Of a stretch of 32,325 bases of DNA, positions 1 to 7,092 are shown in pieces (positions within the stretch are counted from its first letter, which is position 1; each line of letters starts with the position of its first letter). Under the pieces are notes generated by a model. It saw only the letters and a list, made by a program, of their open reading frames with translations. It was not told the DNA's origin and made no database searches. The translations under genes and the position numbers were made by a program. Source of the stretch: Streptomyces albipurpureus (GTDB taxonomy: Bacteria; Actinomycetota; Actinomycetes; Streptomycetales; Streptomycetaceae). The stretch is from NCBI RefSeq assembly GCF_023701525.1, contig NZ_JAMQAW010000024.1, forward strand, positions 219,913 to 252,237, read 5' to 3'.

Positions 1-10
1 CCTTGATTCG

Positions 11-58
11 TTGCATAAAAGTGCGGTGCTGCGTATAGTCATGCCATCGATGAGGAGG
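11..58 (+). promoter_or_regulatory. argC promoter with overlapping ARG boxes and ribosome binding site
   Basis: A promoter-like pair is visible: TTGCAT at 11-16 and TATAGT at 34-39 with a 17-nt spacer. The same stretch carries two AT-rich motifs about 20 nt apart, TTGCATAAAAGTGC (11-24) and TGCGTATAGTCATGCC (30-45), which resemble the ARG boxes bound by ArgR hexamers. Their overlap with the -35 and -10 boxes would let ArgR block polymerase. The ribosome binding site GAGGAGG lies at 52-58, four bases before the argC ATG. The operator role is inferred from pathway and position; the spacing and motifs are seen directly. Confidence 0.6.
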
Positions 59-62
59 TTCG

Positions 63-1091
63 ATGGCGGTTCGAGCAGCAGTGGCAGGAGCGAGCGGTTA
101 CGCGGGAGGAGAGGTACTCCGACTGTTGATCGCCCACCCCGGTGTGGAGATCGGCGCGCTCACGGGCAACTCCAACGCCGGCCAGAGTCTCGGCAGCCTT
201 CAGCCCCATCTGATGCCCCTGGCCGACCGCGTTCTTGAGCCCACCACGACCGAGGTGCTGGCCGGGCATGACGTGGTCTTTCTGGCCCTGCCGCACGGGC
301 AGTCCGCTGCCGTCGCGGAACAGCTTGGCGACGATGTCCTCGTCGTCGACATGGGGGCGGATTTCCGTCTCAAGGACGCCGGTGACTGGGAGCGGTTCTA
401 CGGCTCCCCACACGCCGGCACCTGGCCCTATGGCCTCCCTGAACTACCGGGTGCCCGTGCCGCGCTGGAGGGGTCCAAGCGCATCGCGGTACCCGGTTGC
501 TATCCCACGGCGGTCTCCCTCGCGCTCTTCCCGGCGTATGCGGCGGGTCTTGCCGAACCCGAGGCGGTCATCACCGCGGCTTCCGGGACATCCGGCGCGG
601 GCAAGGCGCCCAAGCCGCATCTCCTCGGCTCCGAAGTGATGGGTTCGATGAGCCCCTACGGGGTCGGTGGCGGCCATCGACACACCCCGGAGATGATCCA
701 GAACCTCAGCGCGGTCGCGGGGGAGAGGGTCACCGTCTCCTTCACCCCCACCCTCGCGCCCATGGCCCGTGGCATCCTCGCCACCTGTTCGGCCAAGGCC
801 ACGCCGGGCACGACCGCGCAGGATGTGCGTACCGCCTATGAGAAGGCCTACGCGGATGAACCATTCGTTCGGTTGCTGCCTGAGGGCCAGTGGCCCGCGA
901 CCGCCTCCGTCGGGGGTTCGAACGCGGTGCAGATACAGGTGGCGTATGACGAGGCCGCCAACCGCGTCATCGCGATCAGCGCGATCGACAACCTGACCAA
1001 GGGCACGGCCGGCGGTGCGATCCAGAGCATGAACATCGCCCTTGGCCTACCTGAGGGTCTGGGACTGCCCCTGGTGGGGCTCGCGCCGTGA
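63..1091 (+). CDS. argC: N-acetyl-gamma-glutamyl-phosphate reductase
   Basis: ArgC catalyses the NADPH-dependent reduction of N-acetylglutamyl-5-phosphate to the semialdehyde in cytoplasmic arginine synthesis. The 342-residue product has the normal length. It opens with the Rossmann motif GASGYAGGEVLRLL (residues 9-22), and the active-site cysteine is C146 in the PGCYPT motif. The ATG at 63 follows a strong GAGGAGG site. It is the first gene of the argCJBDR run. Its stop codon TGA (1089-1091) overlaps the ATG of a mini-ORF at 1091, the start of an unusual coupling series leading into argJ. Confidence 0.97.
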   Translation: MAVRAAVAGASGYAGGEVLRLLIAHPGVEIGALTGNSNAGQSLGSLQPHLMPLADRVLEPTTTEVLAGHDVVFLALPHGQSAAVAEQLGDDVLVVDMGADFRLKDAGDWERFYGSPHAGTWPYGLPELPGARAALEGSKRIAVPGCYPTAVSLALFPAYAAGLAEPEAVITAASGTSGAGKAPKPHLLGSEVMGSMSPYGVGGGHRHTPEMIQNLSAVAGERVTVSFTPTLAPMARGILATCSAKATPGTTAQDVRTAYEKAYADEPFVRLLPEGQWPATASVGGSNAVQIQVAYDEAANRVIAISAIDNLTKGTAGGAIQSMNIALGLPEGLGLPLVGLAP

Positions 1092-1177
1092 TGGGCGTAC
1101 GGAACCAGACCGCGAGCAGAGCCACGATGACGGTAGCGCGCTGGGCGCGCGGAGAAGCGAACAAGGAGTGGCAGTGA
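1091..1177 (+). CDS. mini-ORF A between argC and argJ (28 codons)
   Basis: This short frame starts at an ATG that overlaps the argC stop (TGATG) and encodes 28 residues ending in ARWARGEANKEWQ. Its TGA stop (1175-1177) overlaps a GTG start as GTGA. I know no family for it. The overlaps at both ends suggest ribosomes that finish argC can re-initiate here and pass on toward argJ. Its second half is encoded by the 47-bp repeat also found before argJ. It could instead be untranslated spacer that happens to be open; translation is an inference. Confidence 0.35.
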   Translation: MGVRNQTASRATMTVARWARGEANKEWQ

Positions 1178-1182
1178 GCGTC
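1136..1182 (+). repeat. 47-bp direct repeat, copy 1 (contains RBS and GTG start)
   Basis: Bases 1136-1182 recur exactly at 1228-1274, an offset of 92 nt. The unit carries the AAGGAG ribosome binding site, the GTGA stop/start overlap and the first three codons of argJ (Met-Ser-Val). This copy therefore makes a second initiation site ahead of the real argJ start. Confidence 0.9.
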
Positions 1183-1269
1183 GTGCGGTCAGCCGACGGG
1201 CCGCGGGTGACGTTGAGAGTGGTAGGGGCGCGCTGGGCGCGCGGAGAAGCGAACAAGGAGTGGCAGTGA
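1174..1269 (+). CDS. mini-ORF B between argC and argJ (31 codons)
   Basis: This frame begins at the GTG duplicated with copy 1 of the 47-bp repeat, after AAGGAG at 1163-1168. It encodes 31 residues starting Met-Ser-Val like ArgJ and ending in the same ARWARGEANKEWQ tail as mini-ORF A. Its TGA (1267-1269) overlaps the argJ GTG at 1266. It has a good ribosome binding site and sits directly in the coupling chain, so translation is plausible. No function is assigned; it may simply be a duplicated leader of argJ. Confidence 0.4.
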   Translation: MSVVRSADGPRVTLRVVGARWARGEANKEWQ

Positions 1270-1274
1270 GCGTC
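1228..1274 (+). repeat. 47-bp direct repeat, copy 2 (argJ initiation region)
   Basis: This is the second exact copy of the 47-bp unit. It supplies the AAGGAG at 1255-1260 and the GTG start of argJ at 1266. Confidence 0.9.
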
Positions 1275-2420
1275 ACCGCAGCGAAGGGTTTCACGGCAGC
1301 GGGCATCGCCGCCGGTATCAAGGAGAGCGGCAATCCGGACCTGGCCCTGGTGGTCAACAACGGCCCGCGCCGTGCCGCCGCCGGCGTCTTTACTTCCAAC
1401 CGGGTCAAGGCCGCGCCCGTCCTCTGGTCCGAGCAGGTGCTCAAGGGGGGTGTGGTCAGTGCGGTCGTGCTGAATTCCGGCGGTGCCAACGCCTGCACCG
1501 GTCCGCAGGGCTTCCAGGACACCCACGCCACCGCCGAGAAGGCCGCTGAGGTCCTGCCGGGCCATAGCGCGGGTGAGATCGCGGTGGCCTCCACCGGTCT
1601 GATCGGTCTGCTCCTTCCCATGGACAAGCTGCTTCCTGGCGTCGAGACCGCCGCTGGGCAGCTCTCCGAGCACGGCGGTGAGAAGGCCGCGATCGCCATC
1701 AAGACCACCGACACCGTCCATAAGACCGCGGTCCGTGAGGGCGACGGTTGGACCGTCGGGGGAATGGCCAAGGGCGCCGGGATGCTGGCTCCCGGGCTCG
1801 CCACCATGCTGGTGGTCCTCACCACCGATGCCGATCTGGACGCTCCCGGCCTGGACAAGGCGCTGCGCGACGCCACTCGCCTCACCTTTGACCGGATCGA
1901 TTCCGATGGCTGTATGTCCACCAATGACACGGTGTTGCTGCTGGCCTCCGGTGCTTCCGGTGTCGTACCGGCGTACGAGGCGTTCGCCGCCGCTGTCCGT
2001 GAGGTCTGTGACGACCTCGCGCGCCAGTTGATCGGTGACGCGGAGGGCGCGAGCAAGGACATCCGCATCGAGGTGATCGGCGCCGCGAGTGAGGATGACG
2101 CCGTCGAGGTGGGCCGGTCCATTGCCCGGAACAATCTCCTGAAGTGCGCCATCCATGGTGAGGACCCCAATTGGGGGCGGGTGCTCTCCGCCATCGGCAC
2201 GACCGCGGCCGTCTTCGAGCCCGACCGGCTCAATGTCGCCATCAACGACATCTGGGTCTGCAAGAACGGCGGCGTCGGCGCGGACCGCGATCTTGTCGAT
2301 ATGCGCTTCCGTGAGGTGAGGATCACCGCCGATCTGGCCGCGGGGTCCCAGTCCGCCGTCATCTGGGCGAATGACCTGACCGCCGACTACGTCCATGAGA
2401 ACAGCGCCTACTCCTCCTGA
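1266..2420 (+). CDS. argJ: bifunctional glutamate N-acetyltransferase / amino-acid acetyltransferase
   Basis: ArgJ moves the acetyl group from N-acetylornithine to glutamate, recycling it in arginine synthesis; bifunctional forms also use acetyl-CoA. The 384-residue product matches the family. ArgJ proteins cleave themselves before a conserved threonine, seen here as Ala179-Thr180 in GLATMLVV, giving alpha and beta chains. I chose GTG 1266 because it follows AAGGAG by five bases and gives the usual family N-terminus (SVTAAKGF). An in-frame GTG at 1260 lies inside the ribosome binding site. Its end overlaps an upstream ATG (2395) of the argB frame, which I do not favour as the argB start. Confidence 0.96.
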   Translation: MSVTAAKGFTAAGIAAGIKESGNPDLALVVNNGPRRAAAGVFTSNRVKAAPVLWSEQVLKGGVVSAVVLNSGGANACTGPQGFQDTHATAEKAAEVLPGHSAGEIAVASTGLIGLLLPMDKLLPGVETAAGQLSEHGGEKAAIAIKTTDTVHKTAVREGDGWTVGGMAKGAGMLAPGLATMLVVLTTDADLDAPGLDKALRDATRLTFDRIDSDGCMSTNDTVLLLASGASGVVPAYEAFAAAVREVCDDLARQLIGDAEGASKDIRIEVIGAASEDDAVEVGRSIARNNLLKCAIHGEDPNWGRVLSAIGTTAAVFEPDRLNVAINDIWVCKNGGVGADRDLVDMRFREVRITADLAAGSQSAVIWANDLTADYVHENSAYSS

Positions 2421-2442
2421 GGATTCGGGGACCTTCAGCTTT

Positions 2443-3333
2443 ATGAGCACTCGTAAGCACACCGCCCTGCCCAAGGCACAGATCCTCATCGAGGCGCTGC
2501 CCTGGCTCACCCGGCACAACGGCAAGATCGTCGTCGTGAAGTTCGGCGGCAACGCCATGGTGGACGAGGACCTCAAGGCCGCTTTCGCGCAGGATGTGGT
2601 CTTTCTTCGCCAGGCGGGCCTGCGTCCCGTCGTGGTGCACGGTGGCGGTCCGCAGATCAGTGCCCAGCTTGATCGACACGGTCTGGTCAGCGAGTTCAAG
2701 GCCGGACTGAGGGTCACCACGCCCGAGGCGATGGATGTGGTCCGCATGGTGCTGGCCGGCCAGGTCCAGCGCGAACTGGTGGGGTTGCTCAACCAGCACG
2801 GGCCGCTCGCTGTCGGTCTCACCGGTGAGGACGCGCACACCATCACCGCGACCAAACACCAGCCCATGATCGATGGTGAGTTGGTCGACATCGGCCGGGT
2901 CGGTGAGATCACCCGGATCGATAGCGGCGCCATTGAAGCGCTGTTGGCTGACGGTCGTATCCCGGTCGTCTCTTCCATCGCACGGGCGGAGGACGACGGG
3001 CATGTCTACAACGTCAATGCTGATACGGCGGCTGCGGCACTCGCTGCGGCTCTGGGCGCGGAAACACTGATGGTCCTCACCGATGTCGAGGGGCTCTATG
3101 TGGACTGGCCCAACAGCGACGAGGTGATCTCACGGCTCACCGCCACCCAGTTGGAGAAGTTGCTGCCGGACCTCTCCAGCGGAATGGTCCCCAAGATGCA
3201 GGGCTGTCTCTTCGCGGTGCGCAACGGGGTCAACACGGCCAGGGTGATTGACGGCCGGGTCCCGCACTCCATCCTGTTGGAGATCTTCACCGACGAAGGC
3301 ATCGGGACGATGGTCGTTCCCGATGCCCTCTGA
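2443..3333 (+). CDS. argB: acetylglutamate kinase
   Basis: ArgB phosphorylates N-acetylglutamate using ATP, the committed step in the pathway and commonly the arginine-feedback step. The amino acid kinase fold is shown by VVKFGGNAM near the N-terminus, the VVVHGGGPQI glycine loop, and the C-terminal SSGMVPKMQGC segment with its conserved lysine. From ATG 2443 the product has 296 residues and begins MSTRKHTALPKAQ, the usual Streptomyces N-terminus. An in-frame ATG at 2395 would add 16 residues and overlap argJ. The site before 2443 is weak, so coupling to argJ translation is possible. It lies 22 bases after argJ. Confidence 0.95.
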   Translation: MSTRKHTALPKAQILIEALPWLTRHNGKIVVVKFGGNAMVDEDLKAAFAQDVVFLRQAGLRPVVVHGGGPQISAQLDRHGLVSEFKAGLRVTTPEAMDVVRMVLAGQVQRELVGLLNQHGPLAVGLTGEDAHTITATKHQPMIDGELVDIGRVGEITRIDSGAIEALLADGRIPVVSSIARAEDDGHVYNVNADTAAAALAAALGAETLMVLTDVEGLYVDWPNSDEVISRLTATQLEKLLPDLSSGMVPKMQGCLFAVRNGVNTARVIDGRVPHSILLEIFTDEGIGTMVVPDAL

Positions 3334-3402
3334 CCCGCCCATGCCCGCTGACGCACCCATGCCCTATGACTTTCCGTGCTCTCCGACACCCGAGGGGGAA
3401 TG

Positions 3403-4614
3403 ATGACCAACCAGGAACTCGCGCTGCGCTGGCAGGGCGTGATGACCGACAACTACGGCACGCCCCAGCTCTCTCTCGTACGCGGAGCGGGCGCCACGGT
3501 CTGGGACGCGGACGGCACCGCGTACACCGACTTCGTCGCCGGGCTCGCGGTGAACGCGCTCGGTCATGCTCACCCGGCCGTGGTCGAAGCGGTCTCCCGG
3601 CAGATCGCCTCCCTGGGGCATGTCTCCAACCTCTATGTCTCGGAGCCGGCCGTCGCGCTCGCCGAGCGGCTGATCCAGCTGTTCGGCCGCCCGGGACGGG
3701 TCTTCTTCTGCAACTCCGGTACCGAGGCCAATGAAGCGGCCTTCAAGATCGGACGGCTGACGGGCCGTACCCGTATGGTCGCCACCTCCGGTGGTTTCCA
3801 CGGCCGCACCATGGGCGCACTCGCCTTCACGGGACAGCCCGCCAAGCAGGCGCCCTTCCTGCCGCTCCCGGGCGATGTCACCCACGTTCCCTATGGTGAC
3901 GCCGATGCCCTGCGGGCCGCTGTCACCGAGGAGACCGCGCTCGTCATCATCGAGCCCGTGCAGGGGGAGAGCGGTGTGGTGGTGCCCCCCGAGGGCTACC
4001 TCAAGGCGGCCCGGGAGATCACCCGAGCCACCGGAACACTGCTTGTCTTGGACGAGGTGCAGACGGGCATCGGCCGTACCGGCCATTGGTTCGCCGCCCA
4101 GGCGGAGGGCGTGGAGGCCGATGTCGTCACACTGGCGAAGGGCCTGGGCGGTGGGTTGCCGCTCGGTGCCACCGTGGTCTTCGGTGAGGCCGCCGAGTTG
4201 CTGAAGCCCGGTCATCACGCCGCCACCTTCGGCGGCAACCCGGTGGCCTGCGCCGCAGGTCTCGCCGTACTGGACACGCTGGCCGCGGATGGGCTGCTTG
4301 ACCGAGTCAAGCGGTTGGGGGAGAAGATCCGGGACGGAGTGGCAGAAGCCGGACACCCCTTGATCTCTCATGTCCGAGGTGCGGGCCTGATGCTGGGTAT
4401 CGTGCTCAACGAGCCCCTCGCGCCCCAGGTGCAGCTCGCGGCTCAGAGCGCCGGCTTCCTGGTGAACGCCCCCGCCCCCGATGTCCTACGACTGGTTCCG
4501 CCCCTGGTCATCGGCGAGGCGGAGGTGGATGCGTTCCTTCAGGCCCTGCCCGGCATTCTCGACGCGGTGAACGCGACGAACGCGACGAGTGGGGATGGAC
4601 GATCCGGAGAATGA
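3403..4614 (+). CDS. argD: acetylornithine aminotransferase
   Basis: ArgD is a pyridoxal-phosphate class III aminotransferase that converts N-acetylglutamate semialdehyde to N-acetylornithine with glutamate as amino donor. The 403-residue product shows the cofactor-binding NSGTEANEAAFK motif, the LVLDEVQTGIGRTG segment with the Asp that holds the ring nitrogen, and the Schiff-base lysine K246 in LAKGLGGG. Two consecutive ATG codons occur at 3400 and 3403 after GAGGGGG (3392-3398). I prefer 3403 for spacing; starting at 3400 adds one residue. The argR frame is open through its 3' end. Confidence 0.95.
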   Translation: MTNQELALRWQGVMTDNYGTPQLSLVRGAGATVWDADGTAYTDFVAGLAVNALGHAHPAVVEAVSRQIASLGHVSNLYVSEPAVALAERLIQLFGRPGRVFFCNSGTEANEAAFKIGRLTGRTRMVATSGGFHGRTMGALAFTGQPAKQAPFLPLPGDVTHVPYGDADALRAAVTEETALVIIEPVQGESGVVVPPEGYLKAAREITRATGTLLVLDEVQTGIGRTGHWFAAQAEGVEADVVTLAKGLGGGLPLGATVVFGEAAELLKPGHHAATFGGNPVACAAGLAVLDTLAADGLLDRVKRLGEKIRDGVAEAGHPLISHVRGAGLMLGIVLNEPLAPQVQLAAQSAGFLVNAPAPDVLRLVPPLVIGEAEVDAFLQALPGILDAVNATNATSGDGRSGE

Positions 4615-4621
4615 GACGACG

Positions 4622-5158
4622 ATGACCGAGGCGCAGGAAACCGAGCACGGGGGGCCGGCCGTACCGCAGACCCGGATGGCCCGTCACCGCCGGATCGTGG
4701 ACATCCTCAACCGACAGCCAGTGCGCTCACAGAGCCAACTGGCCAAGCTCCTCGCGGACAGCGGGCTGAACGTCACCCAGGCGACGCTCTCCCGCGACCT
4801 CGACGAACTGGGCGCGGTGAAGATCCGCAACACCGGTGGTGAGCTGATCTACGCCGTGCCCAGCGAGGGCGGCTTCCGTACCCCGCAAGCCCCGCTCGGC
4901 GAGTCGGCCAAGGAGGAGCGGATGCGCAGGCTCGCCGGAGAGCTGCTGATCTCCGCGGAGGCATCCGCCAATCTGGTGGTCCTGCGGACGCCACCGGGCG
5001 CTGCCCAGTTCCTCGCTTCGGCCATCGACCAGGCCGAGCTCCATGACATCCTCGGCACCATCGCCGGCGATGACACCCTGATGCTGATCAGCCGCGACCC
5101 ACTCGGTGGCCAGGCGCTCGCCGATCATCTGCTGCGGCTGGCGCAGAACGACCGCTAG
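4622..5158 (+). CDS. argR: arginine repressor
   Basis: ArgR is the arginine-responsive transcription factor; hexamers bound to arginine recognise ARG boxes. The 178-residue product has an N-terminal winged helix (RMARHRRIVDILNRQPVRSQ, then VTQATLSRDLDELGAVK) and a C-terminal oligomerisation and arginine-binding domain with GTIAGDDTLMLI. ATG 4622 gives the usual family N-terminus, although its best ribosome site (GGAG 4606-4609) is distant. ATG 4595 or GTG 4589 in the same frame would overlap argD, so translational coupling is possible. It probably controls the argC and argG promoters in this window. Confidence 0.94.
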   Translation: MTEAQETEHGGPAVPQTRMARHRRIVDILNRQPVRSQSQLAKLLADSGLNVTQATLSRDLDELGAVKIRNTGGELIYAVPSEGGFRTPQAPLGESAKEERMRRLAGELLISAEASANLVVLRTPPGAAQFLASAIDQAELHDILGTIAGDDTLMLISRDPLGGQALADHLLRLAQNDR

Positions 5159-5185
5159 CGCGAAGGGCCGGCCGCCCCTCGCATC

Positions 5186-5236
5186 CCATGGCCTGACGGA
5201 GACCGGGTTTCACCTCCCGCCTCCGCCAGGCCGTGG
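5186..5236 (+). terminator. probable terminator after argR
   Basis: Bases 5186-5201 and 5221-5236 form a 16-bp stem with one mismatch and one G-U pair around a 19-nt loop, starting 27 bases after the argR stop. There is no U-tract, as is common for Streptomyces terminators. It would separate argCJBDR from argG. Confidence 0.55.
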
Positions 5237-5357
5237 CGTTGCTGGCCGGCGCGGCTTCCTTGGGTGCTGGTCCGGCCTCCGCCATTCGCACGGATCCGTA
5301 TCCCACCCGCAGGCCTCAGACGGGGCAGTGTCCATCGGCGGCAGACCATGCCCCGGA

Positions 5358-5405
5358 GCACCAGCACCAGCACCAGCATCAGCATCAGCATCAGCATCAG
5401 CATCA
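5358..5405 (+). repeat. hexanucleotide tandem repeat (GCACCA x3, GCATCA x5)
   Basis: Eight perfect hexamers run without a break. The array could be read as an alternating His-Gln stretch on the top strand or Met-Leu/Val-Leu on the other, but neither surrounding frame looks like a real protein. It is in the 477-bp argR-argG gap, which also holds a terminator and the argG promoter and no other gene that I can support. Its copy number is likely to vary between strains. Confidence 0.85.
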
Positions 5406-5625
5406 GCCCCGTACCCGCACTCGGCCGAACCACGCCAGGACTCCTTCGCCTGGTCAGCCGCGGTCCGTGTGGCGCTGAGGCAGTGGAAGAGGCAGTGCCG
5501 GCAGCCCGTCCAGGCTCACTTCGCGCAGGCTCGCTGAGAGAACGTGTGAATCCGGCCTTCTGCGCTTTCGTAGCGCCGTCCCCCACCGCGGGTTGTCTGC
5601 GCTGACCGCCCCCGCGCGACTAACA

Positions 5626-5674
5626 TTGACGAAACATGCAGGGGAGTGCATACTTATTCCATCGTCGAATGCAT
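5626..5674 (+). promoter_or_regulatory. argG promoter with ARG box
   Basis: TTGACG (5626-5631) and CATACT (5649-5654) are separated by 17 bases, a good housekeeping-sigma arrangement. An ARG-box-like sequence, GCATACTTATTCC (5649-5661), covers the -10 box, and a second half-site, GAATGCATCG (5667-5676), follows. This would give argG its own ArgR-controlled transcription start. Confidence 0.6.
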
Positions 5675-5689
5675 CGTAAGGAGAATCCC

Positions 5690-6883
5690 GTGACCGAGCG
5701 CGTCGTACTCGCCTACTCGGGCGGTCTGGACACCTCCGTCGCCATCGGCTGGATCGCCGAGGAGACGGGCGCCGAGGTCATCGCCGTTGCCGTGGACGTC
5801 GGCCAGGGCGGCGAGGACCTGGACGTCATCCGCAAGCGCGCGCTCGCCTGCGGTGCCGTGGAAGCCGAGGTGGCTGACGCCAAGGACGAGTTCGCCGATG
5901 AGTACTGCCTGCCGGCGATCAAGGCCAATGCGCTCTACATGGACCGGTATCCGCTGGTCTCCGCGCTCTCCCGGCCCACGATCGTCAAGCACCTCGTCGC
6001 CGCCGCCCGCAAGCACAACGCCGGCATCGTCGCCCATGGCTGCACCGGCAAGGGCAACGACCAGGTCCGCTTCGAGGCCGGCATCTCCGCGCTCGGCCCC
6101 GATCTGAAGTGCATCGCCCCGGTCCGTGACTACGCGATGACCCGGGACAAGGCCATCGCCTTCTGCGAGGCCAAGCAGCTTCCGATCGCGACCACCAAGA
6201 AGTCTCCGTACTCCATCGACCAGAACGTCTTCGGCCGGGCCGTTGAGACGGGCTTCCTGGAAGACATCTGGAACGCTCCGATCGAGGACATCTACGAGTA
6301 CACCTCCAACCCGGCTATCCCGCGCGAGGCCGATGAGGTCGTCATCTCCTTCAAGGAGGGCGTCCCGGTCGCCATCGACGGCAAGCCCGTCACCGTGCTC
6401 CAGGCGATCCAGCAGCTCAATGAGCGGGCCGGAGAGCAGGGCATCGGCCGGATCGACATGGTCGAGGACCGGCTCGTCGGCATCAAGTCCCGCGAGGTGT
6501 ACGAGGCCCCGGGCGCGATCGCACTGATCACCGCCCACCAGGAGCTGGAGAGCGTCACGGTCGAGCGTGAGCTGGCCCGCTACAAGCGGCAGGTCGAGCA
6601 GCGCTGGGGCGAGATGGTCTACGACGGCCTGTGGTTCTCCCCGCTCAAGCGCGCCCTGGACGGCTTTATCAACGAGGCCAACCAGCACGTCACCGGTGAT
6701 ATCCGGATGACCCTGCACGGCGGCCGGGCCGTTGTCACCGGTCGGAAGTCCGATGAGTCGCTCTATGACTTCAACCTCGCCACCTACGACTCCGGCGACA
6801 CCTTCGACCAGTCGAAGGCCCAGGGCTTCATCGAGATCTTCGGTCTCTCCTCGAAGATCGCCGCCAAGCGGGACCTGGCCTGA
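5690..6883 (+). CDS. argG: argininosuccinate synthase
   Basis: ArgG joins citrulline and aspartate using ATP, giving argininosuccinate, AMP and pyrophosphate. The PP-loop motif LAYSGGLDTSVA lies at residues 7-18, and the family segments HGCTGKGNDQVRFE and KSPYSIDQN follow. The 397-residue length is normal. GTG 5690 follows AAGGAG (5678-5683) by six bases and gives the family N-terminus TERVVLAYSGGLD. A longer open frame to 5636 would run through the operator region and is not used. It has its own promoter after the argR terminator. Confidence 0.97.
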   Translation: MTERVVLAYSGGLDTSVAIGWIAEETGAEVIAVAVDVGQGGEDLDVIRKRALACGAVEAEVADAKDEFADEYCLPAIKANALYMDRYPLVSALSRPTIVKHLVAAARKHNAGIVAHGCTGKGNDQVRFEAGISALGPDLKCIAPVRDYAMTRDKAIAFCEAKQLPIATTKKSPYSIDQNVFGRAVETGFLEDIWNAPIEDIYEYTSNPAIPREADEVVISFKEGVPVAIDGKPVTVLQAIQQLNERAGEQGIGRIDMVEDRLVGIKSREVYEAPGAIALITAHQELESVTVERELARYKRQVEQRWGEMVYDGLWFSPLKRALDGFINEANQHVTGDIRMTLHGGRAVVTGRKSDESLYDFNLATYDSGDTFDQSKAQGFIEIFGLSSKIAAKRDLA

Positions 6884-6950
6884 TCCCCACCGGGCCCCTG
6901 GGACGCCCCGGATTTCCGGGACAGCCCGCGAGTCTGGAAGGACTGCCCTC

Positions 6951-7071
6951 CGTACGTCCGTGAGAACCGTGCGTCTCCACGAGCCGTGGGTCTCAGAACC
7001 GTACGCCCGTACATCCGTGAGAAAGCCGCCTCCCCGTAACCTCCGTCGCGGGGAGGCGGTCGTACATCCAT
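6951..7071 (+). repeat. three copies of a CGTACRTCCRT motif before argH
   Basis: The 16-bp sequence CGTACGTCCGTGAGAA at 6951-6966 recurs with one change at 7008-7023, and a shortened form, CGTACATCCAT, occurs at 7061-7071. The interval also has two related GAACCGTRCG stretches. The spacing from copy 1 to copy 2 is 57 bases and from copy 2 to copy 3 is 53 bases. A role in binding a regulator is speculative. Confidence 0.6.
7026..7059 (+). terminator. 11-bp perfect hairpin between argG and argH
   Basis: CCGCCTCCCCG (7026-7036) pairs perfectly with 7049-7059 around a 12-nt loop. It lies 143 bases after argG and 33 bases before argH. It may end the argG transcript or act as an attenuator-like element in the argH leader. 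Confidence 0.5.
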
Positions 7072-7092
7072 ATTTCCGAGGAGCTTGAAGCT

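Noticed and set aside
1260..1265. GTG at 1260 as the argJ start
   Set aside because: It lies within the ribosome binding site of the GTG at 1266, which fits the family N-terminus and the GTGA overlap.
848..2978. Long open frames on the minus strand opposite argC, argJ and argB
   Set aside because: They are antisense to well-supported genes, composed of low-complexity residues, and arise from the GC-rich third positions of the real genes.
5358..5405. Hexamer array as a CRISPR or as a His-Gln protein
   Set aside because: There are no spacers, and neither flanking frame has a credible start or conserved content.
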